Numbered from the stretch's first letter, positions 48,622-62,269 are shown. The stretch is 64,000 bases of DNA from Enoplosus armatus (GCF_043641665.1 NC_092190.1:11902048-11966047), one strand, 5' to 3'. Translations and numbers: made by a program. Notes: a model not told the origin generated them from the letters alone.

Positions 48622-48859
48622 GTACGAGAAGGTCCCTGTGATCCTGGTGGGGAACAAGGTGGACCTGGAGAGCGAGAGGGAGGTATCGTCCAGCGAAGGT
48701 CAGGCCCTGGCCGAGGAGTGGGGCTGCCCGTTCATGGAGACGTCGGCCAAGAGCAAAACCATGGTAGACGAACTGTTCGCTGAGATCGTTCGGCAGATGG
48801 ACTACGCCGCCCAGCCAGACAAGGATGACCCCTGCTGCTCCTCTTGCAATATACAATAG
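48622..48859 (+). CDS. rap2a: Rap2A small GTPase, exon 2
   Basis: Completes Arg105 and encodes residues 106-183, ending in TAG at 48857-48859; with exon 1 the protein is 183 residues, the normal length. It carries the NKVD guanine-specificity motif (116-119), ETSAK (143-147) and a C-terminal CCSSCNIQ: the CNIQ box is a CaaX prenylation site and the upstream paired cysteines are palmitoylation sites, which together place Rap2 on recycling endosomes and plasma membrane. Compared with human RAP2A from memory, only about three residues differ (Gln in [11 protein letters not shown], Asp in RQMDYAAQ, Ser in CCSSC). It is nothing like the divergent RAP2B tail. Confidence 0.96.
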
Positions 48860-50360
48860 CCCCGGCGGCCTCCAGGAACAGGCCAGGCAAAAAAGTCTAC
48901 TTAGAGGAAGCTACTCCGACTCGCAGCAGAGACATACACACTTAGACACACACACACATGCACATGCCAATTAAACGGAAGATAAATTCATGGTTGAACG
49001 CGATGGATTTTAACTCCATGGAGCATAAAATCAGCAGTGACATGATTATGAATAACAACATGTGAGTCATGAATACATTGTGAACGAGGAATGCCAGGAA
49101 TCTGCCGCAAGAGAAATTGATAAATGACAAAAAGGAAACATGCCCTCGCCTTATGTTACTCTCTTCTGTTGTTTGGGTTTTATTTTCATCCTTTGAGTTG
49201 TGGGTGAAAAACCATCAGCAAAGAATCACAGATCAGGAACTTAACTCTTTAGGTTGCTCTACAATCTGCTATAAATTAGTACAAAGAAATGTGACTCCAG
49301 GTTTTGTTTGTATTACAAGTTTCAGACTAAGAGTGGCTTTTTTTTGTCACCATGACTCCAGTAACAGATTTATGGCATCCAGTTGTTTTAAATATTAAGG
49401 AGTATTTGATTTACAGTATGTACAATTGTTCTCCAAGCTTATTTTGTGCAGTGGTTAGTGGGAGGTTTTTCTACTCATCACAGGGCTGAACCAAAGAGGT
49501 GACATGAAAGCACCTCCATTTTCTTATATTTTTCTTCAGCCGTTAACAAAGGAATGGAGAGAAAATGGTGGATAAGTCAGTGTCTCGAAACATTGATGCA
49601 GTCTTCTCTTTTCCTATTTTCTCACTTTGAGATACAATAGCAAACATAGCAGAGTCTTTCACATATCGTGTGATGTTTTGTTTTCCTCTCTGGGAGGACT
49701 GACAGCAGATTGCAGAGTAGTAATATAACTAACTGCTTCATCCGGACGGGACAAAGAGTTCATCTTTTCAGTGTTTGAATATCTCTACAGACGATCTCTC
49801 TATCACTCTTTTCAGGAATGGGTGACATTTAAAGTGAAGATGCCAACATTTGTCATACTTTACATTTTCTTTTTCTCCTCCAGTATCAATATGAAATGGG
49901 GTGCTCAAGAGTTTCAACACACTGATCTCATTCTTTATGTGCTCAGAGTATTCAAAATCCATAGTAACAAATAGTAACGACGACGGCGATGATAATAAGA
50001 ATAATCAATGGTAGTGTAAATATTTTGTATTGAAAGGGCCAGCTCCTATGAAGACACTGACTCAACACATGTGGAATTGTCAACTGTATGCATGGCTAGT
50101 AAACAAAAAAAAGGACTCTTATTGTTTGAGTTTAATATAGGCTGTGGAAATGTGCAAACCAAACACATACACGTCTGGATCTGGACACTGTCTCAACTGT
50201 ACATCTGTGTTGCCACGGGAACCAGACTTTTCCCCGTGTAACCATTTTCATTGTTGATTTTATATTTTTTTATGTGACCATTTACTCTTTATTCCCTCTC
50301 TGAATGGTGACACTGTTACATTTGACACCTAAACAATAAAAGTGCGTTCAACACTCGACT
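48860..50360 (+). other. rap2a: rap2a 3' UTR (extent inferred)
   Basis: About 1.5 kb to an AATAAA at 50335-50340. It includes a (CA)n-rich stretch near 48940-48960. No credible coding content. Confidence 0.6.
50335..50340 (+). promoter_or_regulatory. rap2a: Candidate poly(A) signal of rap2a
   Basis: AATAAA in AACAATAAAAGTGCG, the first well-placed canonical hexamer 1.48 kb after the rap2a stop. Confidence 0.5.
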
Positions 50361-50730
50361 GAGGCTACCAAGCTTAAGTGAAATGAAGTGGGTGGGTTGA
50401 CACGTTCAAACGCTGCTCCTTTGTTGCTCTGAGATTGCTCTGAAATTGCTTCTTTTCTTCCGTGCTTTTTTCTGCTTGTAATTCTACATAATAACTATAT
50501 ATTAACATTTTTTCCCTATCCACTAACAAGTCTTGACCACTCTCCTATACATCAGGGCAAGTCGGACACTGTGGGCCCCCCTGCTTAGTACTGCCTTAAT
50601 ACTGTTTCTTACATCTATATTGGGGATAATTATGCTCTAGGTTTTGGTACTACACGTCCCATAATTTGGGCGAAGTGAAGTGTTGCTGCAACCTGAGCCC
50701 TTTTTTATAACCTATATGTATTTACATTTT

Positions 50731-50930
50731 GGTAAATTGGCACCATTAAAAGTATGCCAAATTACCTATTAGTAGCGCCTGTTTGCACTGTACCCATAAA
50801 TGCACAGACAACTGTCACTGGATAACTTTGATACTGAAGAAAACTTAAAAACAAGATGATTGTTTTGCGATTGATGCAATTATAATGAGCGTCTTTGTCT
50901 GTGATTTCTAAGGGGATTTATGACCATTTA
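50731..50930 (+). repeat. Unclassified dispersed repeat (copy 2 of 2)
   Basis: Collinear with 27405-27600 over about 190 bp, both in the + direction, sharing AAATTGGCACCATTAAAAGT and TTTGATACTGAAGAAAACTT. Small insertions and substitutions separate the two. Confidence 0.75.
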
Positions 50931-53900
50931 CATGCGATGTACATCAGAGATAACGACATCCTCGTGAAGTCCCTCTGAGTCTAAAAATATGTGCATCAAC
51001 AACCGCTTTGAAAACCAATGCTTTTCATAATAAGAATGTGCCACAAACACCTTGACACCAGTTGGTCTCCTTCCTTCACCAGCTAAAAAGCAACACAATA
51101 TTGAGATGACTATACTGCTGCGGACCAGGATGACCTTTAATCCACCTACCTCTGTTTGATGCTTAGCTGCCTGCCTGGATCTCATAGAGGCAGCTAATCC
51201 CCTCCTGATCTGTTACATCTACTGTGGACATAGACAGTGAGAATCTCCCTTCTCCATGAGAAGCCTCCATGCTCCAGAAGGAGCTGATGTTATGGTAGCT
51301 GCTGGAAGTTTTACTTTATTTCAAACCCAGATTTGAGGTATCTCCTCTTCACTGTCTAGACTAGTTCCGGACTTTCCAATCGCTGCCCACATCCCAGATT
51401 TGCTCAGCAAGTAGGTCTGGTGTTGTGCCCGTTGACGGCTGTTTCCCTGGTTAGAGAAAAAAAATGAGTCAGAGTTTAGGGAGGATTAAGAATGGCCAGC
51501 TAGCTAGACAGAAAAAACGGCTACAAGCATGAGATCAAAGCAGCTGCACAAGTAGGTGTAAATTGACTCACAAATTTAAATTGATCAATGATTTTATTGA
51601 TACTTTGAGCAATGTGGAAAAACATTAAGTTAACTGTCCCAAGCAATTGCTACCACAGTTTCCATGACAACTGAAAAGGATGTCAGCGGGATGGCCTTCA
51701 CTAACTACTGAGAACACTATGTCAGGCTGATGAATGAAGTGAAATGAAATGTAAATTTAGTCGCATTATCAGGCTATTTAGGCCACTAAAGCAATAAGCC
51801 CTTTTCACTCAACCATGACTCACCTTGGCCTTGACGTCTGCGATGGGGCACACCAGGACCTCCACCGGTCAGCTGGCTTCATAATACTACAGTGGCAAGC
51901 ACAATAGCGTTATATATCATCACAAAACTGTCAAATGTCCTCACGCTTGTTCAGATCACCACTGTGAAAAAAGCACTTACCCTTGCAGAGTTACCTAGCT
52001 ACAGGAGCTATACAGCTTCAGCTAGCAGCACTGGCAGACGTCGCTGTTTAAATTATAGGCCACACACGGATATGCTTAGTGTCCAAGCAAAGGACACACC
52101 AAGGTGACTCTCTCACATCCTTTCTTCTTCATCAACTGCACCAAACTTCCCCTCGGAGTTACCCAGCATGAAGCAGAACTGTTTCGCACTTTGTCCAGCC
52201 TCCTGTCAACTGCTTGTGGTTTGGACAGGGTGGAACAAGAAGAAGCTCCTGTTTACCAACTGCAGACGTTGCTTCTCGCCTCCGGTCCTCATCTCTCCCT
52301 CTCTCAGGATTCGAGCTATCTCTTGGTCCAGGTAACCCCAGGCAGGACTGTCCTCTTCCCACCACACACACACGTCTTTTTGGGGGTTTCAAGATGAATT
52401 CTGTGTCTATCCAGGGATGTCTCGCTCAAGAAAAATGTCCAAACATAGTCACTGCTGCTTATACATTGTCCCAGCGTGACTCAGCCAAAGTATCCTGCTT
52501 TTTTGTTTTAAAGAGTCTGGTGGCACCTACCTCAGCTGTGGTTTCTTTAGGGCTCTGCCTGGTCTGAATATGGAAATACATTTGTCACTGAAGACGGCTA
52601 TTAGTAGTGGTAGCTTAAAGTAAACAGCAGGGGAATTTGGCAGCTCTGTGCTCCAGTGTGTCTCATGTTGTTAGTTGGACAAGGACGAAAGGTTACACAC
52701 TTGCATTCAGCAATGAATACCTGGAATATACCTGTGCATTTATTTTCTGGCATCTCAGGCGATGAGTAATGCCCTGTCAAAAGCTTGTACTAAATATAAA
52801 ATGACTATTTTGTTAGCATTCAACGACTACAGCTGCCATGAGGCTTTGAAAGCTCCACTTTGGCTAAGGCTCATGGGAGATGCTGACAAAATAAGAATTG
52901 TTTTATCTCTGTTAAAATGACAGTCTACTCCAATTTTACTTTCCAGTACAGTAGTAGGCACCCATTTAGCTTAGAATATGGACAGTAAACCCTGAGTCAT
53001 CTTTTCAAACAGACAGAGTTCCTCTGGGAAAATAAATTGTCAGGCAGATGAACAGAGGCCAGCTTGGACAACAGGATGTGACTCAGCTCTGTGTGTGCTT
53101 GCACTCACATAGCTCTGAATTTCCTCTTGGATCAACTTCAAAAGTTTGACACAGAAATATGACTTACATTATTGACAGTCCATGCCTGTTTGTGCTATGA
53201 AGGTGTACAGTAACAGTCATGTATACGGACCACCGATATTTGTTTAGATTTTGTTCAGATTTTTTTTATCAGATTTGAAGAAAGTCAAAAGGACAGTTTG
53301 CGTTGTTATTTTTTTTTATACTGACCCTTTAACCTGAGTACAGTTTAGTTTAAGTAAATGTAACTGGTGTTCCCAGTTATGTGGATGTTCATATATGTTC
53401 CAGATTCATTCATATTATTCCATCATCTTTGTTCTTCATTGGAAATGCTGAACGACGCTTCTGGACGTTTAGCTTCAATGGGCTCGATTATCTGTAGCTA
53501 CGCAGAGCACAGACCTGTCATGAAGCCTCAATACGCAAATTAATGAAAATTGACCAAACTTTTTATGCTTTCCTCATGACTCACACCTGGTCAAGACACA
53601 GAGAGAGATAAACAAATTCATTATTATTTATCATGAATTATTACATGTCTTAATGATGGAGTATTATATACTGTTAAGAGATTGTCGTGCTTTTATTAGA
53701 AACAAACCTTTTATTATTTAACTTTCCAGAACTGAAATTCCTAGTAAGGTCACAGAATTTGATGAATGACAGATTATGCTGTAACACCGGCTTTCATGTG
53801 AGAATCAAATAAAGTATATTTATAAAATGTGTTTTTTTTAATAGTTTTTTTATCCTTCAGTTTTTGGTAACATGGATTTGGGGTTAATCCCTCGTGTCAG

Positions 53901-55601
53901 AGAGAGTGAGGAACCAAAAATTGAATCTAAAGATGAAATGGTTTTAATGCTTTCGGTTCTCCTTTCTCCTTGGTTGGCCTCCCAACTAATTTAAGAGATT
54001 GTTTTGAATCACTGGCGCAGAGTGGAAGAAGTGGCCTGTTGGGGGAATCATCGGCTAATAGATCCAGGGAAGTGTGAGCCAGCATCTCCTCTGAGGCGCT
54101 TGTCAACATCCACCTTTTGCTGCCTAATTTAAGGCCTGTGTGGTCTGTTCGTGCTGTCTTGCTTGCTGAGGTGCTTTATCCACCCTGATGAGACAGGGCA
54201 GAGGGCTGAAGGACCTGATAGTGAGAGGTCTCAGTGGGGTTCATTAGGAGCCAGAATCCCTCTGGCATCACTCACTCTTCAGCAGCATCATTTGTGTTTG
54301 TGGTAACATATAGTCAAACGCAGTCTAATATCCTTGTTGTCCAGTGAAAGAGGTTTAATGAGAATGGATCACTGAATGCTTTACAGGAATCGGCCTAATA
54401 TGTTGTTGTGCAGCTTTGTCTCTTGGACTGGTGCTTTTAAAATGTCATTGTGCCCTCAAGTTCCCCATTGCAAAAGTCCTTGCAGAGTTGAAGCAAGAAT
54501 GACTTTTAAGGAATGTTTGGTAGCATAGTGAGATGTTGAATTCTCAGCGGGGAACAGACTGGAAAGGAAAAATAAAATCAGCTTGAAAACAACCCCCTGA
54601 GTTTCACAGCGTAGGTGTATGAATTAAATAGGCGCTGACTCATTGTTACCTGTTCCCAGCTCTGTAAGCCACAGGCTCAGAGGCACCGACATTGCAGCTG
54701 TAACACAGCACACCGTGTTTGTTCCAGCTGAGATCCTCTACATCAGTATGTCAAATGTCAAGATGAAAGGGGGGAGCCGCATGAGTCACGCCACCATCAC
54801 TAACCCCACCCCCATCGCTCCCAGACTGCAGCACGGTCCCTGGGGTGTCTGTGTGGGATATAGCAGTCCTTGACAAAAAGGCCATGTCTGCCCTCTGCAC
54901 TTTTACTCCAGGAGACACGAGATCATGAGGTTTTTATCCCGAGGAGAAGAGGAACACCCTGCCAGCCCAGCAGTTTTGAGGATGAAGGAGATTCCAATGC
55001 ACAGGCCAAACAAAGGAGCCTTTAAATTGCTTTAATCGTCTCATTGATCAGTGGAGCATTAAAGTCTCAATGTGGTCCAGACGGGGGCTGAAATGTGTGG
55101 AAATTAGGCTTTTGTGCAGCTCTGTGCAGCTCAGAGGAACTGTGGAAATCAATAGGGTGAGACGTATACATTTTCCTTTTTCCCTTTTGACTGATTCACT
55201 CACAGCACACTGTATGTCGTCATGTTTAAGGTAAACTCCTTGACCTGATGGTAACGATGCTTGTTGCCTGCCTGCTTTGTTTTTCTAGGAATTTGGAGGA
55301 CAAGAGGCGGTGCTAGTGACTGAACATGGTGACAGATTATTTATTACTTGCGCTGTATGTTAACTGGAAGTCACCAGTACTGAAGAGAGCCGAGCAGTTA
55401 TCAGCCCACACTCTCAACCCCCCTCTGATGCTTCATGTCTTTTTATATTGGAAACAATGTTGATGTGCAGGAGGGGGAAGACGGAACAAACAAGCCGAGC
55501 TACGACTGTCAGAAGGCCTAATAACTAGGTGTCATGGCAACCAGATGGCAACACATGAGTTGTCAATTTCACAGTCTAATTTGCAGCTGTAACAGAGGAG
55601 A

Positions 55602-55603
55602 GA

Positions 55604-55665
<62 letters not shown>

Positions 55666-55709
55666 GTGTGTGCGTGTGTGTGTGGTGAAGGGGGGGGGGG
55701 GGGGGGGGG
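55602..55709. repeat. (TG)n tract followed by poly-G
   Basis: About 40 TG units with two CG interruptions, then GTGAAGG and a G run of about 19. Potential Z-DNA and G-quadruplex former. Length is likely unstable between individuals and in assembly. Confidence 0.9.
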
Positions 55710-56214
55710 ATCTGTGCAAACAACAAGAAAACATTCCTCTACTGGATACATGTGTTTATGTCATAATCCATGTTGCCATTATCAGGAACAGGCATTAAAG
55801 CACAAAACATCATATTTTGTCACTAATCGCTAGAGGTAACTTGCTCTGCAGACGGGTAGACAGGAACTATTTTGCCAGTGGATAGAAACTCTTATGAAAT
55901 TGGTTGGGAAATAAGTCTATGGAGTATCAAAAATAACAGGGATGCTTCTTTCTAGAAAGACCTCTTTTTGAAATGCAATTTTTCAAAATTTCAGTAATAT
56001 AGATTAAAAATATATAATACATTGTTATTAGATTACCAAATAGTATGTAAAGCAGTTAAATAAAGGTGGATTTTGTTACCTTTAGACAAAGCCAGGCTAG
56101 CTGTTTCCCCCTGTTTCCAGTCTTTGTGCTAAGCTAAGGTAGCCAACTGCTAGCATTAAATTTATTTAGCTAGCTTTATAAACCATATTTCCTAAAACAA
56201 ACATTTTCTTTGAG

Positions 56215-56313
56215 TAAAATCTTGATAGACTTTCACTTGAAATGTAGTATTTTTATAGTACATTATTGCTACTTTTACTTCAATGAATACTCTAAATACT
56301 TTTTCCACTACTG
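56215..56313 (-). repeat. ACTTGAGTAAA-family repeat, terminal fragment (copy 4)
   Basis: GTAGTATTTTTATAGTACATTATTGCTACTTTTACTTCA (in pieces), ending CTTTTTCCACTACTG, parallels the 3' end of the copy at 62270-62474. Confidence 0.6.
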
Positions 56314-58086
56314 CAAAACCTGGACACAACTAGTGGTAAGTGAGAAAATGTGCTTTTTTAGAATTTGGGTGAACTGACTTTAGGAATTGTAAATGTTTAG
56401 AGGATACTTACAAAAAAGCTGTAGAATTGAAATGATCCATCTCTGCTCAGCATTTTATTGAAATCAGGGTACATTAGGTGCTGTACATTTATACAGGGAA
56501 CAGGAAACATCCCATACAATATAATGCAACAGAAGACCTTGCAGTTAAGCATAAAGTCATACTGTAAAGTGTTCATGTTATTTTGCCCGCCCACAGTCCT
56601 AACAAAAATGATTAATCATATGTTTCACATCAAAAGTATTAATTGAATAGCTTGTACAGATTGCCCAGTTGTTTCTGTTAGGTGGAAGTTATTATCTCTA
56701 ATTGTGAATGACTCTTGTGTGCTATTAAGTGTGCTTAATTGTGTTTTTCATGTTTAGATGAGCACGAATGCACAGCAATATATATTATGTTGTTATGCAA
56801 ACAGATTACTAGAAAGGAGTGAAGCCTGCAATCTGTGGAGCTAACTCGCAGTTTCATGCGTCATGTCTCATGATGGATATTTCTGTTTTGTCGCAGTTAC
56901 TTCTTGACAATCATTGTGAAATTGTTCTCCAGAACCTAAATCTATACCATCTGTCGCTATTATGTAGTCCTCTGACGTTTTAAAGTGAAATACTAATTAC
57001 AAGGATTTATACAACAGCTGAAGGCTTTGGTGTATTCCTACATGAGGGACACGACAAAATACTCCCAGACTGACATTTCATTTTTAACATAAACAGAAAA
57101 AAAAACTCATGGAAACATGGCGAGGCAGTGTGGCTGCCCTGATGACTGTATAAATAAAATAAAATGAAAAATTTAAAATAGTATTTCATAAACAATACCA
57201 AATATAGTATATAAATCTGACAACATCTTTTTATGGAAATGTCAAGCAGAGAATTTTCACAGTGTATTTCCCTGGAGGAAATCTTTTTAAACCTGACTTA
57301 TTCAAACAGAAATGTGGCAGTAATAAAATCAGTGTAATCCAACTGCCTTTATACATTCAAGGCAAATGTGTGATGAGGCTCCCCCCTGCTGGTTTTCTTC
57401 TCTTGTGGAGGTGGAGGGCTCAGCAGGAGCTTCGCAATGCTAATGTCTAAGAGGAGGAAGCCTCGTTCCTGAGCCTTAGATGGTCGCTCTCTGTACAAAA
57501 CAGATGCCCTCCCTCTGCTCGATCAGCTGTAACAACTCCCCACCTCTCCACCCTGCTTGAACATTTCAGAGATGTCAGAGTTGCCTCTGTTGCCAAACAC
57601 TGGAAAGACACCACGATGTAAAATTATAATCACACCTGCTGAAGATAATGATGAATCCAAAACTTCATATAATTGGTTGACTCTCTAATTAGTAAAGAAG
57701 CATAATAATTGTTCTGTAGCCCTTAAATATCTTACAAGTTAAACATTTTTATGAGACTGAAAAAGTCAATAAATGTAACATATTGTGTTTTGGGGGTGCC
57801 AAGTGTTTTCAAGTGTCTCATTTAAGGCTTCAAAATTCTGAGACTTACGTTTCCTGTCTTCTTTTGCAAACAGCGAGAAAATGGCCTTGTGGGAAATGTT
57901 GCATCAGAGAGTGCACGCTTTGATCAAAGACTGTTAAAAACTAATCAAGGATGTGATTCAACTGACATAAAAAGGAATACAAATGTGGCTGATTTCGGCA
58001 GATTCCTGCTGTAACAACATGCAAATTAAGTTTTTATAATTGTTAATTACGTACGACACATACGGCCTGTCACAAGCATGACACAC

Positions 58087-58089
58087 ACT

Positions 58090-58121
<32 letters not shown>
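58087..58121. repeat. (CA)n microsatellite
   Basis: Run of CA units interrupted once by TCTCACA. Confidence 0.9.
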
Positions 58122-58123
<2 letters not shown>

Positions 58124-58272
58124 GCCCTATTGCCTCCATTTTATCAAAGCATCAATTGTGATAAAATGTAAGCAACTGGGGCATTTGTCAATGGAGTTCA
58201 GACAGAGCAGGTGGATGGATTTTAAGTGAGCCAAACCTGGCAGCACAGGCACTTAGACAGTAGTTAGTGCAC

Positions 58273-58312
58273 CGTGTGTGTGGGTGTGTGTGTGTGTGGG
58301 GGGGGGGGGGGG
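58273..58312. repeat. (TG)n followed by poly-G
   Basis: GTGTGTG-rich stretch, then about 14 consecutive G. Same TG-then-G structure as 55602-55709. Confidence 0.85.
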
Positions 58313-58599
58313 TCCAGACAGGGTTGGAGAAATGTTAAAGCCTAGCTCCGACTCTAATGACCTGGTATTCAAAGTTGGTGGGAAACGGTGGCAGGGTTGG
58401 AGATGCAGCTACTCCTTCTGCAGAGATTAAAATAGAAATGGAATCTCATTTCCATCTTCCATCCCTTCTTGAGGTGAGCACACACCCTCGAGGAAGGATA
58501 TTGTGAGGTATTTGCAAAATTGTCAAGCTTAAGCAATAGAGAATTTGTATAATACTGTCCATTCTTAACCAAGATTCAAGAGCGTAGAAATACACTGCA

Positions 58600-58935
58600 A
58601 ATCCTGCATTAAAAGTTTTACTGGAGTAGAAATAGTACAAAAATATTATCAGCAAAATGTATATAATTATTATGACATTATTGGATTATGATTATTGATG
58701 CATTCATGTGCAAGTGGGGGGTAATTTTAATTACTATATACTGCTTTGTAGATTAATATGTAATAATGTGTTGATTATATTTTGTATTAATAATGTGAAT
58801 CTGTAAAGTAACTAAAGCGGTCAAATAAATGTAGTGGAGTAAAAAGTACAAAAAAGGTAGAAGTATAAAGTAGCACAAAATGGAAATAGTCCTCAAAATG
58901 GGACTTAAGTACATTACTTGAGTAAATGTACTTGA
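58600..58935 (+). repeat. ACTTGAGTAAA-family repeat (copy 5)
   Basis: Same orientation and order of words as 18-262, including GGTAATTTTAATTACTATAT, AGTAACTAAAGCGGTCAAAT, AAGTAGCACAAAATGGAAAT and TTACTTGAGTAAATGTAC. The 5' part (AAAGTTTTACTGGAGTA) extends further than copy 1. Confidence 0.7.
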
Positions 58936-60408
58936 ATGTTACCATCACCATCAAGATAACTGATAGTGTCTCTGTGTCACATACACACACATTCCTTTGT
59001 ACATGTGAGCGCTTTTGGATCTTTGTTTTGATGGTTGGTGTCTTTTAATAAAAAATGATCAAGGACTCATTGGAATGCAGGACCTGCTGAGACCATATGG
59101 ACCTTTTAAATAATTACCCACCAATTTCTTTCAGGCAACACCTGCTGATGTCGACTTTGTTGTAAAGATGGATGAAGACAGTAATGAGATGTTGAAGGTG
59201 TTTCAGATGTGTATATCGGTGGGTAGGAGACTGCATGAGTTAAATTTCTGATAGCAGGCAGCAGCAAGGATGCTACAGCATTGTTGTATGCAGGCTGAAT
59301 GATGTTTATATGGACCGCCCATCGAGAAAGATAGGTGGAGGTGGACATACATGATTGGAGGGTGAGTCGAACATGTGACTTTAAAACGACTTCCATGCCT
59401 GCCTGAACCTCTGCGAAGCTCCTTTTTTAAGACCTTCATATTCTTAAATGATTGTGTTTAATCAAATTACCACACAGCAAATCCGGGGGTAGGTACTATT
59501 CCAGTATAGAAATCATTGCACAGAGAGTGGTAGGTTAATTGGGGCCCAGAAGGCCCCCTGGCAGATCAGGTTCTGTGGTGGCCCCATTTGAAGCCGAGTA
59601 CACAGTATTGAAGAAAATCAGAAGGCTGAATTGTGGTTATATATTGAAAAAGTTAAAATTGCTAGCTGATGTGAATTTATGAGCGCTAAAGTCAATAGAG
59701 TCAGATACAGGTACAGTGAGCCCAATGGAAATCATATAATATACTATAAATGAATAGTACTTGTAATTATTGTATGTGTACAGGTGTTTCCTCACCCTAT
59801 GGTGATCAGTGTGAAGTTGACTTGTGATTTAATTTACGATTACATAACTGGATAAGAGCTCACTAAGAACATGGCACAAAATCTTGATTGCTTACATAAC
59901 TAATCCAAAACAGCATTGTCTCTAGCGTGTTTTCTCTTTCTTGCTGCAGCTCTCGCTCATTTTCACGCTCTTGCTGACATGTTCGCCTTTGCCTCAGTTC
60001 CAAATCAGTGCCTCCAGAGGGCCTCTGAAGCTGCCAAGACACTGAGTGTGATTTCTCCATCTTCAGTCCCACACCACCAAGGCGTAGGAGACTTCTCTTC
60101 ATGCCAGTGAGGAGGTGGGAGAGCAGCAGACATGAAATAGAGACAAGAAGAAAAAAAAAGATTCCCATTTTCAGCCTCCCAACACACTGCTTGTCTTTTA
60201 TCCCCATCCCTGCATGCAGCTACATACATGGAGGAGTGGGCGATGTGGAGGCACTGGTCCCAGCCAAAGCCCCAGGCCACCATCCATAAAGAAGGAGAGG
60301 AGAAGCAGGGAAAACAAAGCAATGAACACTAATAGGAGGCGATAGGACCTACATCTTTACGATTATATAATGCAGACAATAGACTGTTCATAGGTTGATT
60401 GATTTATC

Positions 60409-61036
60409 CAGGGGCAGGGCCAGAGGTGGCACTAGCCCCCTCTGAAATCTCATTTACCCCCCTTGGTCCCTACCAAGTGATAGGTAATTGATTTGTGAGT
60501 ATCATGGATGGATTACAGAACAGGCCTACGGGGTACAGGCCCTGGGACCAGAACCTATGTATGAAGTTTCTACAAAGAAATACAAAATGATCACAAAGAG
60601 AAACAAAACGACCACAAAGAGACTCGAAATGACCACAGAGACACTCATAACAACCACAAAGAGGCGAAAAACGACAACAAAGAGATGAAAAACAACTACG
60701 ATCTGGGTGTCTTGCTCTCATGTAGGAAGGATGGGGAGCTTTTACATATTTTTGTCCAGGGGCCTATTTTCTCATAATCCATCCATGGCTGCAGGCTGTT
60801 TGGAGTTTTAAATATCGCTATAGCTATTTATTGATATTATTAGAATATTTGTTGGTGTTTATTTGGCGTTCATTTATTACACTGAATAAACAATGTAAGT
60901 ATTAATAATGTGCCGCTATTATTGCCAAGAACCAGGGCTTTAAATGTGAGAAGCATTTAACAAATGTGCCCCCCTTTCTATAGAAAACTGTGCCCCAGTC
61001 TGGGCTCCCATTCAAAGGTTTCTAAGCCCACCCCTG
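60409..61036. mobile_element. Non-autonomous hAT transposon with 8-bp target duplication
   Basis: Left end CAGGGGCAGGGCC, right end AAGCCCACCCCTG (reverse complement CAGGGGTGGGCTT). Flanks are GATTTATC (60401-60408) and GATTCATC (61037-61044), seven of eight bases matching, as expected of an aged hAT target duplication. No transposase frame. The interior carries a degenerate minisatellite at 60575-60705. Confidence 0.75.
60575..60705 (+). repeat. Degenerate ~21-24-bp minisatellite inside the hAT element
   Basis: About six units built on ACCACAAAGAGA, followed by a variable A-rich part (AACAAAACG, CTCGAAATG, CACTCATAACA, GGCGAAAAACG). The short open frame across it (KRNKTTTKRLEMTTETL) is a by-product of the repeat. 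Confidence 0.8.
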
Positions 61037-62269
61037 GATTCATCTATATTTGGGCTCTTGGTACATTCAAACAGTATCAACCCTCAGGCTAAGACATGCA
61101 ATCAGTTTTCCCTTGATACATAATTCAGCTGTGGAACAATCCACAAGTTGATTAGCATTACAGACCTCCTGTTGGCTATTACAGAGATGGAAAAGGAATT
61201 CTCTGCTTGGACATTGAGTGTTTTTCTTTTGGGCAGTAAAATCAGCATGATCACGCCAAGTTAATGTCACATGGCTTCTTTTGCCTGGTGACAAGACTGC
61301 AGCTTAAACTGATTTTCAACTGGTGTTTCTGTGGCAGAGTTTTACACAGTCCTGTTGGACTTGCAATCCTGCCAACTGTCACTCATGCTTCATAGCAAGC
61401 CAAAGCACCCTCCAGTGGACCCTGGATAAAGCGCAAGGGTGGAGTTATAGGCCACCAACAAGCATCACAGCGGGCAAGTCAGGCATTCTGTCATCTCTAA
61501 ATACACATCACATACCCAAATGAAGTGAGGCTAAGTCATTGCATTGTATACTGCAAAAGAAAAGAGTGTCTTTCTTGCAGCTGTTTTGCAGAAGTGTCCT
61601 TGAACAAATCCAAGAATCTCTGGCAGCTCCGGTGGATGCTGTCACATGGCTGACCCTGTCTTACTATACTGACAATAAACCGGCCACACATACAGCACGC
61701 ACAACCAGGAGGGGACAAACTATAGGGTGTTACCCACACCCACTCCTAAACATAAAGAAGACATAGAGTATCTGTTTTAATCCAGGCAGGTACTTGTTTG
61801 ATGGTATTTTAAATATATATCTGCTTTTCCTTGTGTGTGCACGTTAGCCAGAGATTCTGCATTCCTGTAATACGTTTCTTTTGCCACAACTGTTTCGCAT
61901 CTTGACTGATGCACTGACATCTATTGTTTCAACTCTCTGAGAAACACCAAAGGAAGAACATTTTAATAGAGCGAATACAGTTTACCTATTAAACCACTGA
62001 TTCACAAATTTTGTTGAAACGCATTTTAATACTAGTGGAGATTCCAATATTTCCAAAGATATCAAATATTTCAGGCTGAATGGCTCAGCTGTAAAAATAA
62101 TAATGGATCATATATTATACAGTCAGGCAGTGTGGAACAAGATGATTTATCTTAAACCTCAAAGCTACTTAAGAGCAAATTAAACAGGAAAGCTGCAGGG
62201 GGGTTAACTGAAAGGGGGGGGGGGGGGGGTTAGAACTTCAGAACAGTTTTAATTTTGATTCATTCTCTC

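Noticed and set aside
52104..52567. Overlapping ~100-codon frames downstream of rap2a
   Set aside because: Both frames and the opposite strand are open over the same GC-richer stretch, which indicates composition and not coding.
55532..55833. Open frames of Cys-Val or His-Thr repeats
   Set aside because: They are translations of a (TG)n/(CA)n microsatellite.
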